DNA of 64,000 bases from contig VXAI01000092.1 of the NCBI GenBank assembly GCA_013399305.1, positions 1,107,997-1,171,996 on the forward strand. Direction: 5' to 3'. This stretch comes from Rostratula benghalensis. Taxonomy: Eukaryota > Chordata > Aves > Charadriiformes > Rostratulidae. Below, in pieces: positions 12,401 to 27,400 of this stretch. A model generated the notes under the pieces. It was given only the letters and a program-made list of their open reading frames with translations. It was not told the DNA's origin and made no database searches. Within the stretch, counting starts at the first letter, position 1. Every line of letters starts with the position of its first letter. Position numbers and translations under genes: made by a program.

Positions 12401-15400
12401 ACAGTTTAAGGACCTTAACTTTAACCAACCTGCAGACTTTAAATACCCATATCACTATCCATTAGACTACTGATTAAGCAGAAAGTACATGCTACCAGAA
12501 AAAAATGTTGATTTGTTGTCTTGCTCAATTTTTTGGTACATTTTAAAAGATGGTGATACATCTCAGTGGAAGAAATTAATGATCATGCTGCATAAATCAC
12601 AACATGCGCTTTCAGTCAGGCAGTAGAGAGGCTTTTGAAGGCAATGTCCAAGTGTTTTGGGATACCCAGTAAAGGTAGCTTTAGGCTCAGCAAGAGCTTC
12701 ATCAAACCCAGGTAACCAGGAGAGAGAGAGGGACGTTTTTAGGGGGGTTCAGAATAAAGGGCTTGGCGCTCACTGGAGGGCTCGCTCGCTCTCTGTCCTG
12801 TTGAATATCCCCCTCTACCAGGAAGTTCCACCTATAGATGCTAAAACAGCCTGGCATTTTAGGCACTGGTTTTAAATTGCTTACTCATCCTTTTGTGTAG
12901 AGGTGGTGGAGGGAGAAAACTCCCCATCCTCACCCAGAGACACCAGAAGTTTTTGTGCCATATGCTGTTCACTTTTACTTAAAACCAACATGTTGCTGGG
13001 AAAGGACTTTTTTGACCTTGTTTCAAGAAAAGTTAATAAGAACACAGTTGAATGCCTAGGAAGACTGTGCTGTATTCTTCTTAGGAGACATTGTGGTGGT
13101 ATGTAGGTGGTAGGTAATCTCTGGACTTTCTTTCACTTCTCTCTTTTCCCTGCCAGCATCCAATTCTGCGTATACAACATGGGTTGCAGGGAAGGATGGA
13201 GCAAATTTTATTGCAAATTTTGTTGACTCAACAACATATCAAGCTTTATTTGTTCCTTCTGCTCCCTGGATTCATCTGTTTTCAGCTTCCTCTGTCCAAA
13301 GAAAAGGGTGGAGTGAAAGGCTCCACAAGAGACTCTGAGATACCAACCTGATTATCCTGGTATGCTGCTGGAAGTTGAAGCAAACCCTGCTGTAAACATT
13401 CTCTTTGGGCAGGGAATTAGCTCTTCATGACTCTTTGTAAAATGCCTAGCACAGGTTGGCTGCCGAGATGTAAAAAAGCACAGCAGAATTTGCAGACTTT
13501 CCAGGATAAATATATAGCGAGGAAACAGTACAGCAGTATAATGCAGTTCAACATTAAAAGTAGCCCCAAAGTGTGGTCTGCTGAGAAATACAAAGCCCCG
13601 GTGGTGCAAAATGTTCTGTGTGGGTGAAAAACCATCCCCATGTGGCACTCCACTGGCATCAGAGGAGTGCTGCAGAAATAGCCTCTAGTTCCCCCACGAG
13701 ACAACTTTGAGTCACCTTCTGAGACTCAAAGCAGTAGCATAATCATGTCTGAACAAGAATGACTACCCTAGCTCTTGTTTTTATTTCTCTTTTGCTTATG
13801 TGCACTTTGAGTCACTACAAAAGACATCAATTAGAGATGAAGCTCTTACGTTTCCCTAAACAGAAGCATAGTGGGTATTGGGTCGTTAATATTTAATCTC
13901 TGTAAAATCAGGCTCAAAGCATTTCTGCTTTTCCTTCAAACTGCAAAGAAGACCCTTCTGGTTCATTGGTCCCTATGTTCCTTTATATCTCAGAAAAAGA
14001 ATTGAGGCAGACAATGTAGTACTTTGTTCCGGTGCCCCTGCGTAATGCTTAGAAACATGAAAAACATCATGATTATAAAAAAATGTTGATGAGATGTGGG
14101 CTTGAGGAGACTTCAGTAGAGAATACTTATATTAGCAAAATGATTGTAAGAAGGTCAGGGGCCTTCAGTTCCTCTAAACAAAGTATGTGAAGCTGATACA
14201 ATCAATGCACTTCCCATTCCTGGACTTTGTATTTAACACACTAACACAGCTATCAACTGTGAGAACAAGCACTATTTTTGGTAATTCTCAGTAGATAATT
14301 GTAGGCAACAGCTGGGGCACCCCAGGAGGGTCCCTGTCTGCATGAGGTCTTGTTAGGAGCCATGCACATTTTCAGGGACTCTTTTATGTCCTTTTGATGG
14401 TTTTTCTTGGCTGTTTCCTTGCAGAAGTGGGTCTTCTCAGTGAGCTTGTTTGCATTTAAAGAGGAGGAGACCACAGTGGAGCACTATGGTAGCTTTAGAA
14501 AGAGAAGAGCTGATGGCAGGTTGAGGACTGACAGAGGGCTGAAGGGTAGACCCAGCATCAGTGACTGTGCTCTGTCAGGGTCGGTGGTGCTTGTCACTAC
14601 CTGCCACTCTGGTGATCAGAGTGAGGTGGAAGAAGGAATGGAGAAACAGAGCTGGTGCATGATGAAGCAATGTGAGCCAGTGACTGTCCCAGGGCTTGTT
14701 TTTGGATGATTGCTCTTGTGTAGATTGCTTGAAACATGACAGGGCCGATGATGGTGCTTCCCTCTATTGGCATTGTGATTAAAGTTGTCCAGGAGATATA
14801 AAATGAATCAATACCTGAGATGTAGCTGGCTGCCTACAGTAGGGTTGTCTCATGGGTTTCTGGACACTACGTGGCAACCAGTCCAAGGGTCTGTGAGAGG
14901 TGATGCATGCTCAGGTTTGCACTTGGCTAGGCAGGGGAGGAAGCAGATCTCACAGACCTCACAGTGCTGTGTCACCTGGTGCCATGACCCCATTCTAGTC
15001 ACTCCATCCTGTGTCCTAAACCAGTCCTAAACTGGCATGTCATGGAAGAAGATGCCTGGAACATATCTGGAATGTCTTTCTAAGCCTGGGTACCTTTCCA
15101 TGTGGGGAATCTTTATTTAGCACAGCTTTCTTCTATTCTGTTAGCAATTGTTCACTGTCAAAATAGTAACTGAAGCTATCTAGAGGCTGCTGTAGCTGCA
15201 GGCTGATAATGTGATATTCCCCTCTGGCCCCAAGATGCGTTTGCCAGTGTCATGAAGAGTGAAGCTGCTACCTTTCCTTCTCCTCTTAAGTTCCCTCAGG
15301 ACCCTGGTATAGTTTTCCACAGGGAGGCCAAGATGAACTCACATGTCTGCAGATGTTAACATGACTCCTGCCTCAGTTCCTGATTTAGACATACCCAGTG

Positions 15401-18400
15401 CTAAACAGTTGAATAAAGCTGGGGAGGCTGGACAAGTCACTTACTGTAAGGCTGAGGCAAAGGCCTCTTTGCTACCAGCTGGTGGCCCAGTTTTCACCAG
15501 CCTGGTGGGAAAGGAATTTCCTCTGGAGGTAGATGAGACCAGGACTCCACAAGAGATTGGAAAGATTGTTAAACAAGGATTAGTCCAGGAATACATTTTT
15601 TAATGAACAGCAAAATACTATCATAGATTCAACACATTAAAAAAAAATGCTCTTTTTTGTAGTCTTGCAATAAATATTTGACATTTTAAAAAGAAAAGTG
15701 GTATAAAATCCAGATTTGTGTTTGTAACATTCTGAGATGCAATTGTCACTCAGTTGTCTTTGGAAGCAAGGGATCAGTGTGCAGGTAAATAAAAAATAAA
15801 TTAAAGCATAATCATGCTCTGTTCATATTTTTAAACACTACTAAACTGGGGAGGTGTAAGGGTGGTCGAAAATTTTAGAAACTGAATGTGGCTGATGACT
15901 GCTTTCCTGCTGCAGTCACTCTCCAAAATGAGAAATGGGCTATCTTACTTTAAATAACCGCCGCTAGTTACTGTTCAGTTGCTTCTCTGGGAAGCTCATC
16001 AGCACAACACCCTGGTCTTTTTGAATCTAGTGCAACTGCTGTTTTAAGAGTGGAGTGGCATTATAGAACATAAATTAGTATGTTGGTGATGAAACCAAGG
16101 AGATAGACATGAGGTTTTTTTATGATTTGTTTTGTTGGTAAAAATTGGAATAACCAGGTTCATTAATAATGACAATCTCGTTTGCTGTCTTACTTCCCCC
16201 ATTTGATTACGTTCCAAAATGCACAATTGAACTTATTTTAATTCATGCTGTCTCCAAGTCTACCAGGCTTCTGAGCACCTCTCAGTGCAGAGGTCCATCA
16301 TCCCTGTTTTGCTAAGTCTTCTGGGCTTCGCAGAAGCTTTTTGGCTTTTGGGAGTAGGAGGGAGAATACCCACACTTTTGAGTCGGCAAAAGGCAGGAGT
16401 TACTAAGGGAATCTGCAAAGAGATGCACTAACAGTAAGTCAGTGAAATTAACTGTCTGCTATTCAACTGTCATGTAATTGGAGGAGCAGGTTTGGACCAT
16501 GCACAGTGTAGTTAAAGCTGCTTCAGCAACCACAGTTGTTGTGGTGAACCAGTGAACCAACTGCTGTTGACCTGCAGTGTGGTCTGCTAGTGTGTCATTG
16601 AGCTTTTCAAGGTAAGCTCTTGACAGGTAACTGTGATTTGAGAACCTCCACGTGAAATAAATACTTTCCTCCTTACAGCGTATGGCAGAAATTTGGAACA
16701 AAGTGACAGTGTTTGGGGGGATTTTTTCAGCAGGACAGGGGAGAAAGGCAAAGAGGGTAGCAAAAATAAGCTTGTGTGTCACAAGGGGCGACACTAGGAA
16801 TACCACAGCTAGAAGGAGAGACTACTGTTCCTCCAGGTAAGTGCTTTACTCCATAGAAATTATAAACAGAGTTTCTGTAAGAATTATTACTCATAAACAT
16901 GGATATCTTTGCTGTCACATTAAAAATGCTACCAGTGACAAAAAAAGAGCTAGAAGTGCAAAAAGAAAAACTAAAGTAATAAGAAATGCTCAAAGTTCAA
17001 CTTTTGCTATACAAGATAAATGACAACAGCTGTTTGCTAGCTCAGTCAACTGGCAATAAGGTTAGTTTTTAGCAGAAAATACTAATAACATAACTCTCAT
17101 TTAAACTGTTAGAGCAGAGAAAATGAATGTCAAAGACTTTGAATGAAGCATTGACTACATAGTTTCACAGGTCTAACTTGTCTTCCCTCATATTTTCAGA
17201 TCTTAGAAATTATAATATTCTGCATTCTCCTCTATTTTTACAAACGAAAGGCTGTGAAGCACATCGTGGTTTTGTTAATGATGGTAGCACTACTGGGTAA
17301 GAACATACTATTCCCTTTAATGTTCCTGTCTGTTACTTGATAATTCCTTGTCACTCAGTCTCCCCAGCTAGTTTAGATTAGTGCCATTTCAAAGGAGTGT
17401 GCTGAAGGAGAACCACTAAATCATTCCCCGTGATTTTTACTGCGGTCTCTTTTTGAAGAGAAAAGCTGATTATGAAACACAGATTCTATGCTTATTACTT
17501 ATTGCTTGGACTGTCTCTTTGTACAGATTTCCTGAAATCAATATGCCGTGTGCAATCATATTCTGTAGCTTTTTTAAAACAACACTTTACCATTAGATGC
17601 TGGGAAAGGAGTGCTATTTTAGACTTTGTTTTAGAGGGCAGGCTAGCTGTGAAAAGTTCGTTGAAGTAGAGCAGCTTAGGACCTTATAAGTGCTTTGCAA
17701 GCAAACACAGTGATACCCCATACAGGAACTTTTCTTTGAATTATCCATGCCTGTTTGTGCATGCAAGATTTCATACTTCACCACCTTTCCAGAAGCATAG
17801 CAAGAACTCAGTGAGGCACTGAAATGGCCTTTCTTATTAACATTGCCACAATCAATATCCAGGGAAACAAGGGAGATTATTTTATCAGTCAGGTTTCAAT
17901 GAAATTAAACTTGAATCAGGTTGGAAAAATGTCTGGAGTCTATCTCTAAAGCTCTACTGCTTGCAGGCATATATTAAGAATTTGTCACCAGTCAGTATCT
18001 TCTGCCATCCTTGTGTTGTCACTTCTCCATGAAACTGTGATGGGACACCACATTTCTTTGGCTGAAGTGAAAGGTGCTTGAACTGTAGCATTGAAGTCAA
18101 TGGTCATGTATTCACTGAATTCAGTGGGTGCATGTATCAGTCTGCAAAGACTTATAAAGGACATTTCTAATGGAGCTTTTGTCATGAGTGGTCACTAATG
18201 GTCAAGAGTGTTTTGGTAAAATAGAACTTCACTAAAATTTGACAGTTACACAATCTGGATTTAACTGAACATGAAAAACCTCCACGGACCTGTTAACTGC
18301 CTTCCTTCAGATCCCTCACTGTTTTCTTACCAGCTGAAAAGCTCAGACTTTCAGATCAACTTTTGGGGGACAGTCTTTTAAGTTTCCCAGGCCTAGGAAG

Positions 18401-21400
18401 AACAGGATCTGTAGCTCAGCAGAAGCCTTGAAGTATTTCCATGGTCCCTGCATGAGGCAGAGATGGGGGAGCCCCCAAAGCCTCCTTGTTACATAGCTGG
18501 AAGCCTGAAGATCCCCAGATGGGCTTCTACACTTGACTGCTGCAGTGCAGGGCAGACCCATCATGATGGCTGCCCCAAGCAAGGTCAACATAGGGGTCTA
18601 GGAGACATGGGCCATTGGGTTGAGTTGTCCTACATGCTTCTTTTGACATGGAGCCTGCCAGGCATGCTGCCACTGGTGTCAAAGGGAAGCATGGAGCTGC
18701 TGAACAGCAGCAGGGCTACAAACCATGCTGCAGCAGGTGCTAAATGCAGCTTGGTGGTCAGGCTGTAATCAACCAAAAACAACAACTTCAGCTTGATGCT
18801 GACATTTTGGTGAGCATATGCAGCTTCAGGAAAAATGTGTCATTATTTCTGCTCTGTTAAAAAAGACACAAACAAACAAATCCTCGTTCATGGGAACTTT
18901 AGAAATACTGACATTTCCCTCAAGCAGAAAACACAGAACTGTGGCTAGCTGTGGTTCCTGCAGCCATCCTGGTGCCTGGCAGCCCCCCAAAGCTACACTT
19001 GGAGCCTTCTGCTTGCTCTCCAACCTTTCTGCTGAGCAAAGTGATGGGGGGGCTGGGAGAGGTCCCAACAGCTTTTTCTCCCAGCTGTCTGGTACATGCA
19101 CTGTCCCTAGAGGGCCCTGGTGTGGGTGGATGAAGCTTGGGGTCTCTGTGCAGAAAATTCTTGGTGGCAGCTGGTGGAAGGGTATTTCTGTCTTTTCTCT
19201 TATCTGCAGATACATTCCTGGTGGAGGGTTTGTAGAGATGTAAATGAAATGTAGAAATGTTTCTTTAAAAAGAATGTAGCTTTTGGGCTTCATTGGGTAT
19301 GAGAACTACTTTCATGATGAAGAAAATAGAGGTTATTGTAAAATCTGCAAATGTTTTGCTTAGTAAAACTCTGCAAATTCATTTGGTGAGAATTATTTTA
19401 CCTCATGTATATACTGGGAGTTATCATAAGTTTTGGGGGAAATATTTGAGATTAAAGTGGGATTTCTGAGCTTCCTGCCCTAACAGCTGGAAAGTGACAT
19501 CATTTGTCACACTAGCCTTGCAGGGGGGTCATTCTATCAGAGATAGAAAAACCATTTCCTAGGTTTTGAAACTTATTCCAGGGCTGTTTTATCTAAAAAG
19601 ATCATTCCACTTTTCAAAAACTCCCAACCCAACCAACAAATCAACCAACCAACCAAAAAAACCCTGATATTTTCTTTTCTGGTTTGTTAAAATTATAAGG
19701 GATGGAAATTGCCCTTTCATCAGAAACAATTTTTCAGCAATCTTTATCCTTAGTTGGACAATTCAAACTACTAGTTTTTACCTGTAAGTGTTCTTTTAAA
19801 ATAATAACTCCCCCAAATCAGAGGGCAAATCTCAATTTTTATGTAGGCTGCTTACTGGGGCTTGAGTGTATTTTTTGGCTTTTTATCATACCACTAGCAC
19901 CGGTGAAGGCCAGGATTTGACCTCCTCTGCTCACTTCTATTGCTCTGTTTGTGAAACTGCTCCACCTATTTCCAGTACAGAGCACGAAGTGAAGTACTAG
20001 GTGGAAAGGTTGTCATGAAAACAGGGCCATCAGAAGATGTACGCAATTCTTAAACTCCCCCTGAACTTTTGGACTTGCCATAAGAAAAATGCTCTCAATC
20101 AAAACCAGAGACCTGAATTTGTTCTTCTTCCCCTGCCTTTTCTCCCAAGCCTTGGCCTGAACTTTTTGCACAGGTAACTTCTCTTGCCAATCTGAATTTT
20201 GCAGTTATAGGAGAACGAATCAGACCACTGAAATCCAATACTCCCCAGCTCTGGGAGAGGCTGGAAGTGGATCCCAGATGGGGGACAGTGCTCCTGATGA
20301 TTAATTACCTTTCTTCAAAGGTCATCTCCACACCCTGACTCTTCTTAATAATTTTTTGTTTATTTTGAGTTTGTTACATTTGCAGTAATTACAGCATACT
20401 CAGGTTAGCTTCAACAAACCAAGAGTGCACTCCAAAAGGAAATCTGAAGTAACTCTTAACCGAGCTGTCAGTCCCTTTTCTAAAAGATGTGTATGGCAAG
20501 ACTTCTCTGAACTGGCGACATGTATTAAAACAATTGCCTGCTTTCTGAGATTTGTTTGTGGTGATGCAATGACAGTGACTAAATGGATTGAAAACACACT
20601 ACTGAAATATTCTATTCAGTGGGCTAAATCCAGTAGTGGCCTTAAGAGCCTGGCTGCTGAAATGAAACAACAGACCCCTGTGTTGGTTGATTGTTCCCTG
20701 TGCAGAAAGAGTTAGGTGTGTCATGATGTGACCCCAAAACTCAGCTTTGGTTAGCTTTGGCTGGCTCCTGTCTCAGCAGAAAAACCCTGAGGGTGAAGAG
20801 TTATTTTAGGCTGCTAAAATCACATGCAGGCTGCTATTGGGAGGGTGTCCCAGCCACTTTGAACAGCTAATGAGACCTCTCAGACCTCTCCTGAATAATG
20901 TATCATCAGCTCCAAATTAGCAGCTGGAGGATAAAGTATGTCTGGAAGATGTGGAGGCTGTTGTAACACCTCTGTCTGGTAGTCCAGTGTTTAGGATCTG
21001 CCCAGCAGTGGTAAATTAATCCAGTTCTTTCCCCTACCTGAGCTCAGCCTCTCTCACACACACACTCAAGGGTGCTACCTTGCAAGATTTTATCTGACTC
21101 TAACCTCAGTTACTCTGTTGAAAATGGGGAACCTTTGGGTAGATGCAGGGTTGCAGACCTCAGTGCTACAAGAACTTCCAAGCAAAACACAAAGCACATA
21201 TGGAGTTAAGGCCATGATGTGTTTAGGCAGTGACCTAATGAGCATTTGTGAAATCTTGGCTTGTAAAAGCTTGGCTTTTGGTGCCCAAATCCTACCTCAC
21301 TGTCTCTGACCTGGCACCTTGTCCTCCCTCATGGATGCTCTGAGGTCCTGGCTGTGAATCCTGCCCTGCTAATGTCTCCCTTTCCCTTACAGCCTCGCTG

Positions 21401-24400
21401 ACTGTCATTGCTGTAAAGGCTGTGGCCAGCATGATAACACTCTCTGCACAGGGAAAAATGCAGCTAACTTACCCAGTTTTCTATATCATGATTGTTTTAA
21501 TGGCAACTTCTTGTGCTTTCCAAGTCAAGTAAGTGAGTTTCTTCTGATCTCCTAACATTTGTACCCATTTATCTGTCTTTGTTTTTTTCAGTACAAATCC
21601 AAGTTGCACTTAAAGGCAATAAATTCATGGCAGAACCTTGACAGGTGCATGAATTGCCTACAGCTAATTGTATTTTTTATTTAAGCTTTATTTCTCAGTT
21701 TATAATTGATTAATTTTACAGAAGCTACCTTATCTCGTTACTACATTATACAAAGTCTTATCAAATTTAATTCTAGTTTTGGCACAAGTTGTGAACTCAT
21801 GAAATGAAATTTATGTTTGTGTAATTTTATTTTTTTTTGTTACTTCTAGCAACTTCCATTGCTGAATAATCAAATGGCCATGTTTACCCTTGTTATGGAT
21901 CTCTTTTTCCTAGCTTATATCACCCATCAAACCAAAAAAACCAAAGAGAGCTTACCCCAACTTTCTCCCTGCCTCTGTTAAATCTTCATGTTGTGCCTTG
22001 CTACCCTGTATGTCTGTACTTTTTTAGGAAATAGTTAACTTTTGGAGAGCAGGGGACATCTGAGTTTTCCCTGATGGCCCCTGGCCTGTTAAAGGATTGT
22101 TTTATGCTGCCTTCACAGATTGCTAGGGGTGGCAGCATGGTAAAATATGACTTGCAGCTGAACAGAGAGTCCATTGCCTTTATGCTGGTCCCTCTGCTTC
22201 AGGTGCCGATAGCATCATTCAGTAATCTCATCTAGACTGCTCCAGTGCAAATCTGAGTGTTTACTTGCAGATTATTTTCCGGTAGAAGAGCCAACCCAGC
22301 TTTCTCATGGCAGAACATACCATTCCCATGTGGAAGCAGAAAGTCCGTGCATTATTATGCAGTGACTCTCCACGGCTGACTCAGGAACTCCCCTGTAACA
22401 GATTATAAAGTGATTTACATCCAGCTTGTCTTTGCTGGGAGAAGACCTCAGGGCATTTAAAATAGGAAATAAAAACTTAGTAAATAGGAAGCTGCTGAAT
22501 TAAACTCTCCTTCTTGCCAGTTTTTTCTTTCTTTCATTTGCTGGGTCAAAATTAAAACAGAAGTGAAATGTGCCCATTGCATTCACTGGGCTCAGTGTCT
22601 CTTTCTGTCTTCTCTGTTGGACATGTCTTCTAACAAAGACAGTGCTGTCAGTCTAAATTTTTCATTTTATTTGTTTCCTCTCTTATTTTATTGGACTGTT
22701 GTGTGTTAGCTCAGAACAGCCTGTGCTGTAGCATCCTCCTGGATTCAGTGCTGGGCCTTGGTATCACAGTTTTAGTCCCTGTGACCAAGTTTGTTGCAAA
22801 TGGGAGAAAATAATGAGGTGTTTTCAATGACTTCAAAATCCTGACTATCCTGTGGATATGTAGGATTTCTTTATTTTTAAAGCACCATGGAGACTGTTCA
22901 ACAGTTGCTAAAATAACCATGCAATTACTTTAATGGCTAAAACAGATCCAAGCTTGAATTTTTACTGTGCACATATATTGTACCAGTGAAACATTTACGT
23001 GTGGTTCTTTTTATAGGTTTTGAATACACTCTGCAGCCTCCTGATTTTTCTCTTTTGGTCTGAAATGCACCATTCACATAACAGAGTATCTGCTGGTGTA
23101 TCTGAGAGTTCACACTCATGATTCATCACCCTGTGTGTAACTGTTGATAGCTCTGGTCTCTGTAGAAGTGCGTTAGTTGCTTTGCTTTTTTCATCGGCTG
23201 ATGAAGACTGGGCTGGCTTCCCTATGGCCAGTGTCTTAGTCCTGCAGGTTTGTGTGGAGTGTATGCTCCTGCATACTCTTGCTCATGATTCTGGTGCGGG
23301 TTTGTGTTGTCTTTCTGAGGAGCACAGCAGAGGGTTTCCAACCTAAGGAGCACAAGCTTGGAGCCACCTTCCTGGACTTTCCCAGCAGGACAGAGTGTGT
23401 CTGGGTATGATTGCATGGATAAACACACAAATATGTGTTTTAGCCAAGTTGGATTGAGCAGTAGCAGCAATGTGGACTTCAGCAAAGTGAAACAGTTTCT
23501 ACCAGGACTTGCGTGTTCATGTCCATGCTGGAAATATACCCTTACACAACCTGTTTAAATTAGAGCAACTTGTCCCTGGCTGCTCGCAGGCAGCACTGCT
23601 TCCAAGAACCAATGCAGACCATAAGCGGTAATACCCTAGCATTCCTCCCTTATCTGTGGCAGACAAAATTCTTCCAACAGTGTTTCAAAGGACTCTCCAA
23701 TGACAGCTTATGGCCAGAAGAATCCATGGCAACCTTCTTGCTTTCGTCTGTTTGTTTGTACTCTGCAGAGTCAAAACCAGAAGGTAAATTCAATAGACAT
23801 ATGCCTCTCTGCAGGGCTACTTGCTATTGTGGTAAGAAATAGTCACACTTATTGTTTAACTGACATAAAGTGGCTTAACCTGACTTAAAGTGCAATGAAC
23901 CTCCCGTAGGCATGAGGTGCAATAACGCTTGTCTTCCAGGTTCTTGAATCAAGCAGTGCATCTGTATGAAGCAACAGCAGTTGTGCCCGTTAATTTTGTG
24001 TTCTTCACCAGCAGTGCCATCATTTCAGGTTTGTTTCTGGCCTTCTGCCACCACAGAACAATTTTGTAAACATCAGTGTTTCAAGAATAACTGCCTGTGA
24101 ACAGAAACACAAACCAGTCATGTTTGTCTTCAAAAAAAAAAGTTTTTCCTAAGTGACAGGTGTTTAAGCTCTGAAAAATGAATAGGTTCCCAACTTTTGA
24201 AGCAAAATAAAAATAATCAAATTCTAGCATTTCCAGAATTTATACGTATGGCCTTGCTTACTAGAAGTGCCTGCATTTATCCTGGCCTCATCTTGACATC
24301 CAGTAAATGCATTTACCATGTGCACACCAGCCTCTCCATATCCGAACTGGTAAAGTAATTTTAACATCCTGGCAAACTACTCAAATGACAACCAGCTGTG

Positions 24401-27400
24401 TTTCGTAGTAGTTAGTGTATATTCAGTTTCAGAAGGTGGAATTCGAGGTTAAGTGAAGGAAATAAAATGACTCCAAAGACCTTTTAAGCATTTAACATTT
24501 TATTCTGGGTGAGAACTTCGAACTCAGTGCTGTTAAAGAAGGACTGCAAATCTTGGGAATGATGCGCAGTGTAATAACATGAGCAGGGAGGAGGACTAAG
24601 ATGCTGCATCAGCAATGAGCCAAAGTGATCATGTTGTTAGAACATTTATGACTCATTTTAACACACACTGGGGGCTTTCCTGTCAATGCTGTGCCGGAGT
24701 TTCTCATGCAGATCTGCCATTAATGAGAAGGGGAGTTAGCTTTGTGCACAGATTGCCTCAGCACCTGTGTTAGACGAGACCTACACTTTGTGACTGAAAG
24801 GAGACTTGTGCCAAAAGGGGGTTGCATTCTTCTGACCATATGGGGAATTTGGCCTTGGGCCGCCTTAAAAGATCAAGTACCTATTCAGGAATGGCTTAAT
24901 AGCTTTGAGACTGGATACACATGCATTTGCACCAAGTTAGTTAAACCAGTGTAGGGCTTAGAAGAGCAACCTCTGCTGAATCTTGCTGGGGTGCTCGTAG
25001 AAGACACCTCGTCTCATGATTCTCCCATCCCAAGTTGCAGCCTTTGAAGATACAGTCACACTTCAGCTGCGCTGGTTCCCACTCTGGTGTTTCTAAGCAA
25101 AACTATGCTCATCAGTGGTTTAAAGATAATATTCTTGGCTGTGAGTTGGGGCAGCTGAGATCCAGATACACATCTGGTTCTGTCACCTCCACTGCAGAGG
25201 TGCTAATTCCTGGAAGAGGGGTGACCAGAAAGAGCTAGTGATCCTTTCAGCCAGAAAGATTTGGCGAACTTGGCTGCTGGAGCTCTTAACTTGGAGTAAA
25301 CATCAGGGAAACGCTAGTTATAGAAAACATGTTCACAATTGGAGTTAAGATGTCCACAAGGTCTGCTGGAGTAGCTTAACTAAATCCATGAAGAAGTCAT
25401 CATATTGGTATGACTCTACTTGGGAGTAAGACCTTGAGTTTGACCTGCATAAAAACTGTTGCTGACAATGCAAAAAATACCTGCATCTGTGCAGTTACTA
25501 GCACAGCACATGCTCCATCCTGGTAGACTAAATCTTCTCCAGTCCCATGCAATATCTTGAGAAAACCTAAATAATGGAGTATGGGCACATAAAGTGAACC
25601 CATCACAATGTGTATTAATACCTTATTTGAATTTTTTTTTTCTGCTCCATTTGAGCATGACACTGCTCCTGACCCTCCCAGCTGTAATTCATATCACTTG
25701 GAAGCCAGTCAAGATCTGCAATTCTTGTTTCTGTCACATTCCAGGGGTCATATTTTATCGGGAATTCCAAAGTGCAGCTTTGCTGAGCGTGTTCATGTTT
25801 CTGTTTGGGTAAGTGTATTGGCCTAAAATCTGCACTAACCTTTGTATTGAAACAGCATTGCCTTGTGGAATCCCTTCTTTTCTCAGTAAGAAGAAACCCA
25901 TCTTGTTATTAAAGTATTATGGAATAGCCATTATAGTAGGATAAAAAAACATTAAAGGAAAGATTGATGTCTGTGCTTTGGGAGTTTGGAGGCCTGGTTT
26001 TGAATCCAAATTTGTAAAAATGTGAGACACTTATGAACTACTAATCTCCTGACGGAATGAAAAACCAGCAGCATGTGTTCCTCCAGCAGGAAGGGGAAGT
26101 CACTGCTCTCCACCAAAGATCACATTATAGGTGGTGCTTTTACAACTGTGAGAAATCTCTTCCCATGTTACCTTCCCCTCACGTGTCCGGCTGGTCTTTG
26201 CTGCCACTAGGCATGGGCAATTTTAAGAGATGCTTGCCTACAAGGCAGTACTATAATATCTCTCCCTCATCTTCCTGTGCCAAGGAAGAGACAGCATGCC
26301 CACGGTAAACATCAGAACATGCTAAGGAGCTCTTAACAATAAATGTTTGAAGAAGGGCCTAGGTGTTGTAAGAGCAGAAACCTTCTGCTGGCTCCCAGCA
26401 CCTTAATGACTCTGGGGACAGATGACAGTTACTTGATAATGGGTTTGAGATGGTTAAAAGCATCTCCCAGAACTGCTGGAGGTATCTTGCCACAGTGCTG
26501 TCAGGTAAACAGGGCTCTAATTACAGACGTCTTTGTGCTCTGCAGTTGGACCAGAGTAGGTACATACAATTGCTATGTTTGACTGCAGGAAAAGTGACAG
26601 AAAATGGAGATGAACAAATTCAACCCATGTATTTGGCAGGCAGGAATTAGTGGTTGTGTGTCCAACATAGAGCAGATAGAAGATTTATCCAAGCAGAGCA
26701 GTTTCTCATCACTCCTGGCTTACAGCTTGCCCCTGAGACATACAGTCAAACAAGAAAAACACCAGAGATGTTGATTATCTGCAGCAAAACTGAGTTGTTA
26801 ATGAAATTGCAAATGCTAGAATGCTAGCTTAGATGCTCTGTGAAGATTTGCTCAGGGATTCAAATGTTGTGGTTTCACGCTCACAGGCATTTGATTAGGT
26901 ATATGTTGCTGAAAGTGTAATTTTGCCTGCAGAGCCTTTGGAACTGATAATAAAGCTTCAGAAGGCAAAAACTAGACTGAAAGTGAGCCCAAGATGAATT
27001 TATAGAGCTGCCAGGAAGAAGAGTTTCTTTAACTGAGCATCTTGGGTTTGGAAAGTCCTTGAAAAACAAACATGGAAAGACATCTCATCTCTGATGCAGT
27101 GAACTGTTTCTAATTATACTATGCCACTGTTATTTTGCAGGTGTCTCCTGTCTTTCCTTGGTGTATTTGTAATTGCAAGAAATAAAAGAGAGGAGCATTT
27201 ACAAATTCCTTTTATTGACTGTGGACTTATTCCTGGTAAGTAGGGCTTTTTTTCTGTCTCTGTTTAGAAATGAGGTATCAGATAATGAGATGACCTAGGA
27301 GAGTTGAGTCACAACTGTGCTGTAGTCATATTTAATAAATATACTGTTCCCTTAATTTCTATTCCTGTTCCCAACAGATTTTTCAAAGAATTTTTCAGAG

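Larger units (their letters stand above)
17297..21392 (+). other. NIPAL2: NIPAL2 intron c-d
   Basis: GT-AG intron of 4.1 kb. It contains a possible ancient SINE/LINE scrap at 18089-18150, an AACC-type simple repeat at 19624-19662 and overlapping chance frames around 18.8-19.3 kb. Confidence 0.85.

Noticed and set aside
16459..16993. Minus-strand frames of 115 and 88 codons with hydrophobic stretches
   Set aside because: The hydrophobic look comes from T-rich intronic DNA, and there is no homology or splice evidence.
18818..19293. 141- and 155-codon frames on opposite strands in a NIPAL2 intron
   Set aside because: They are near mirror images over the same bases and encode nothing I recognise; most likely chance.
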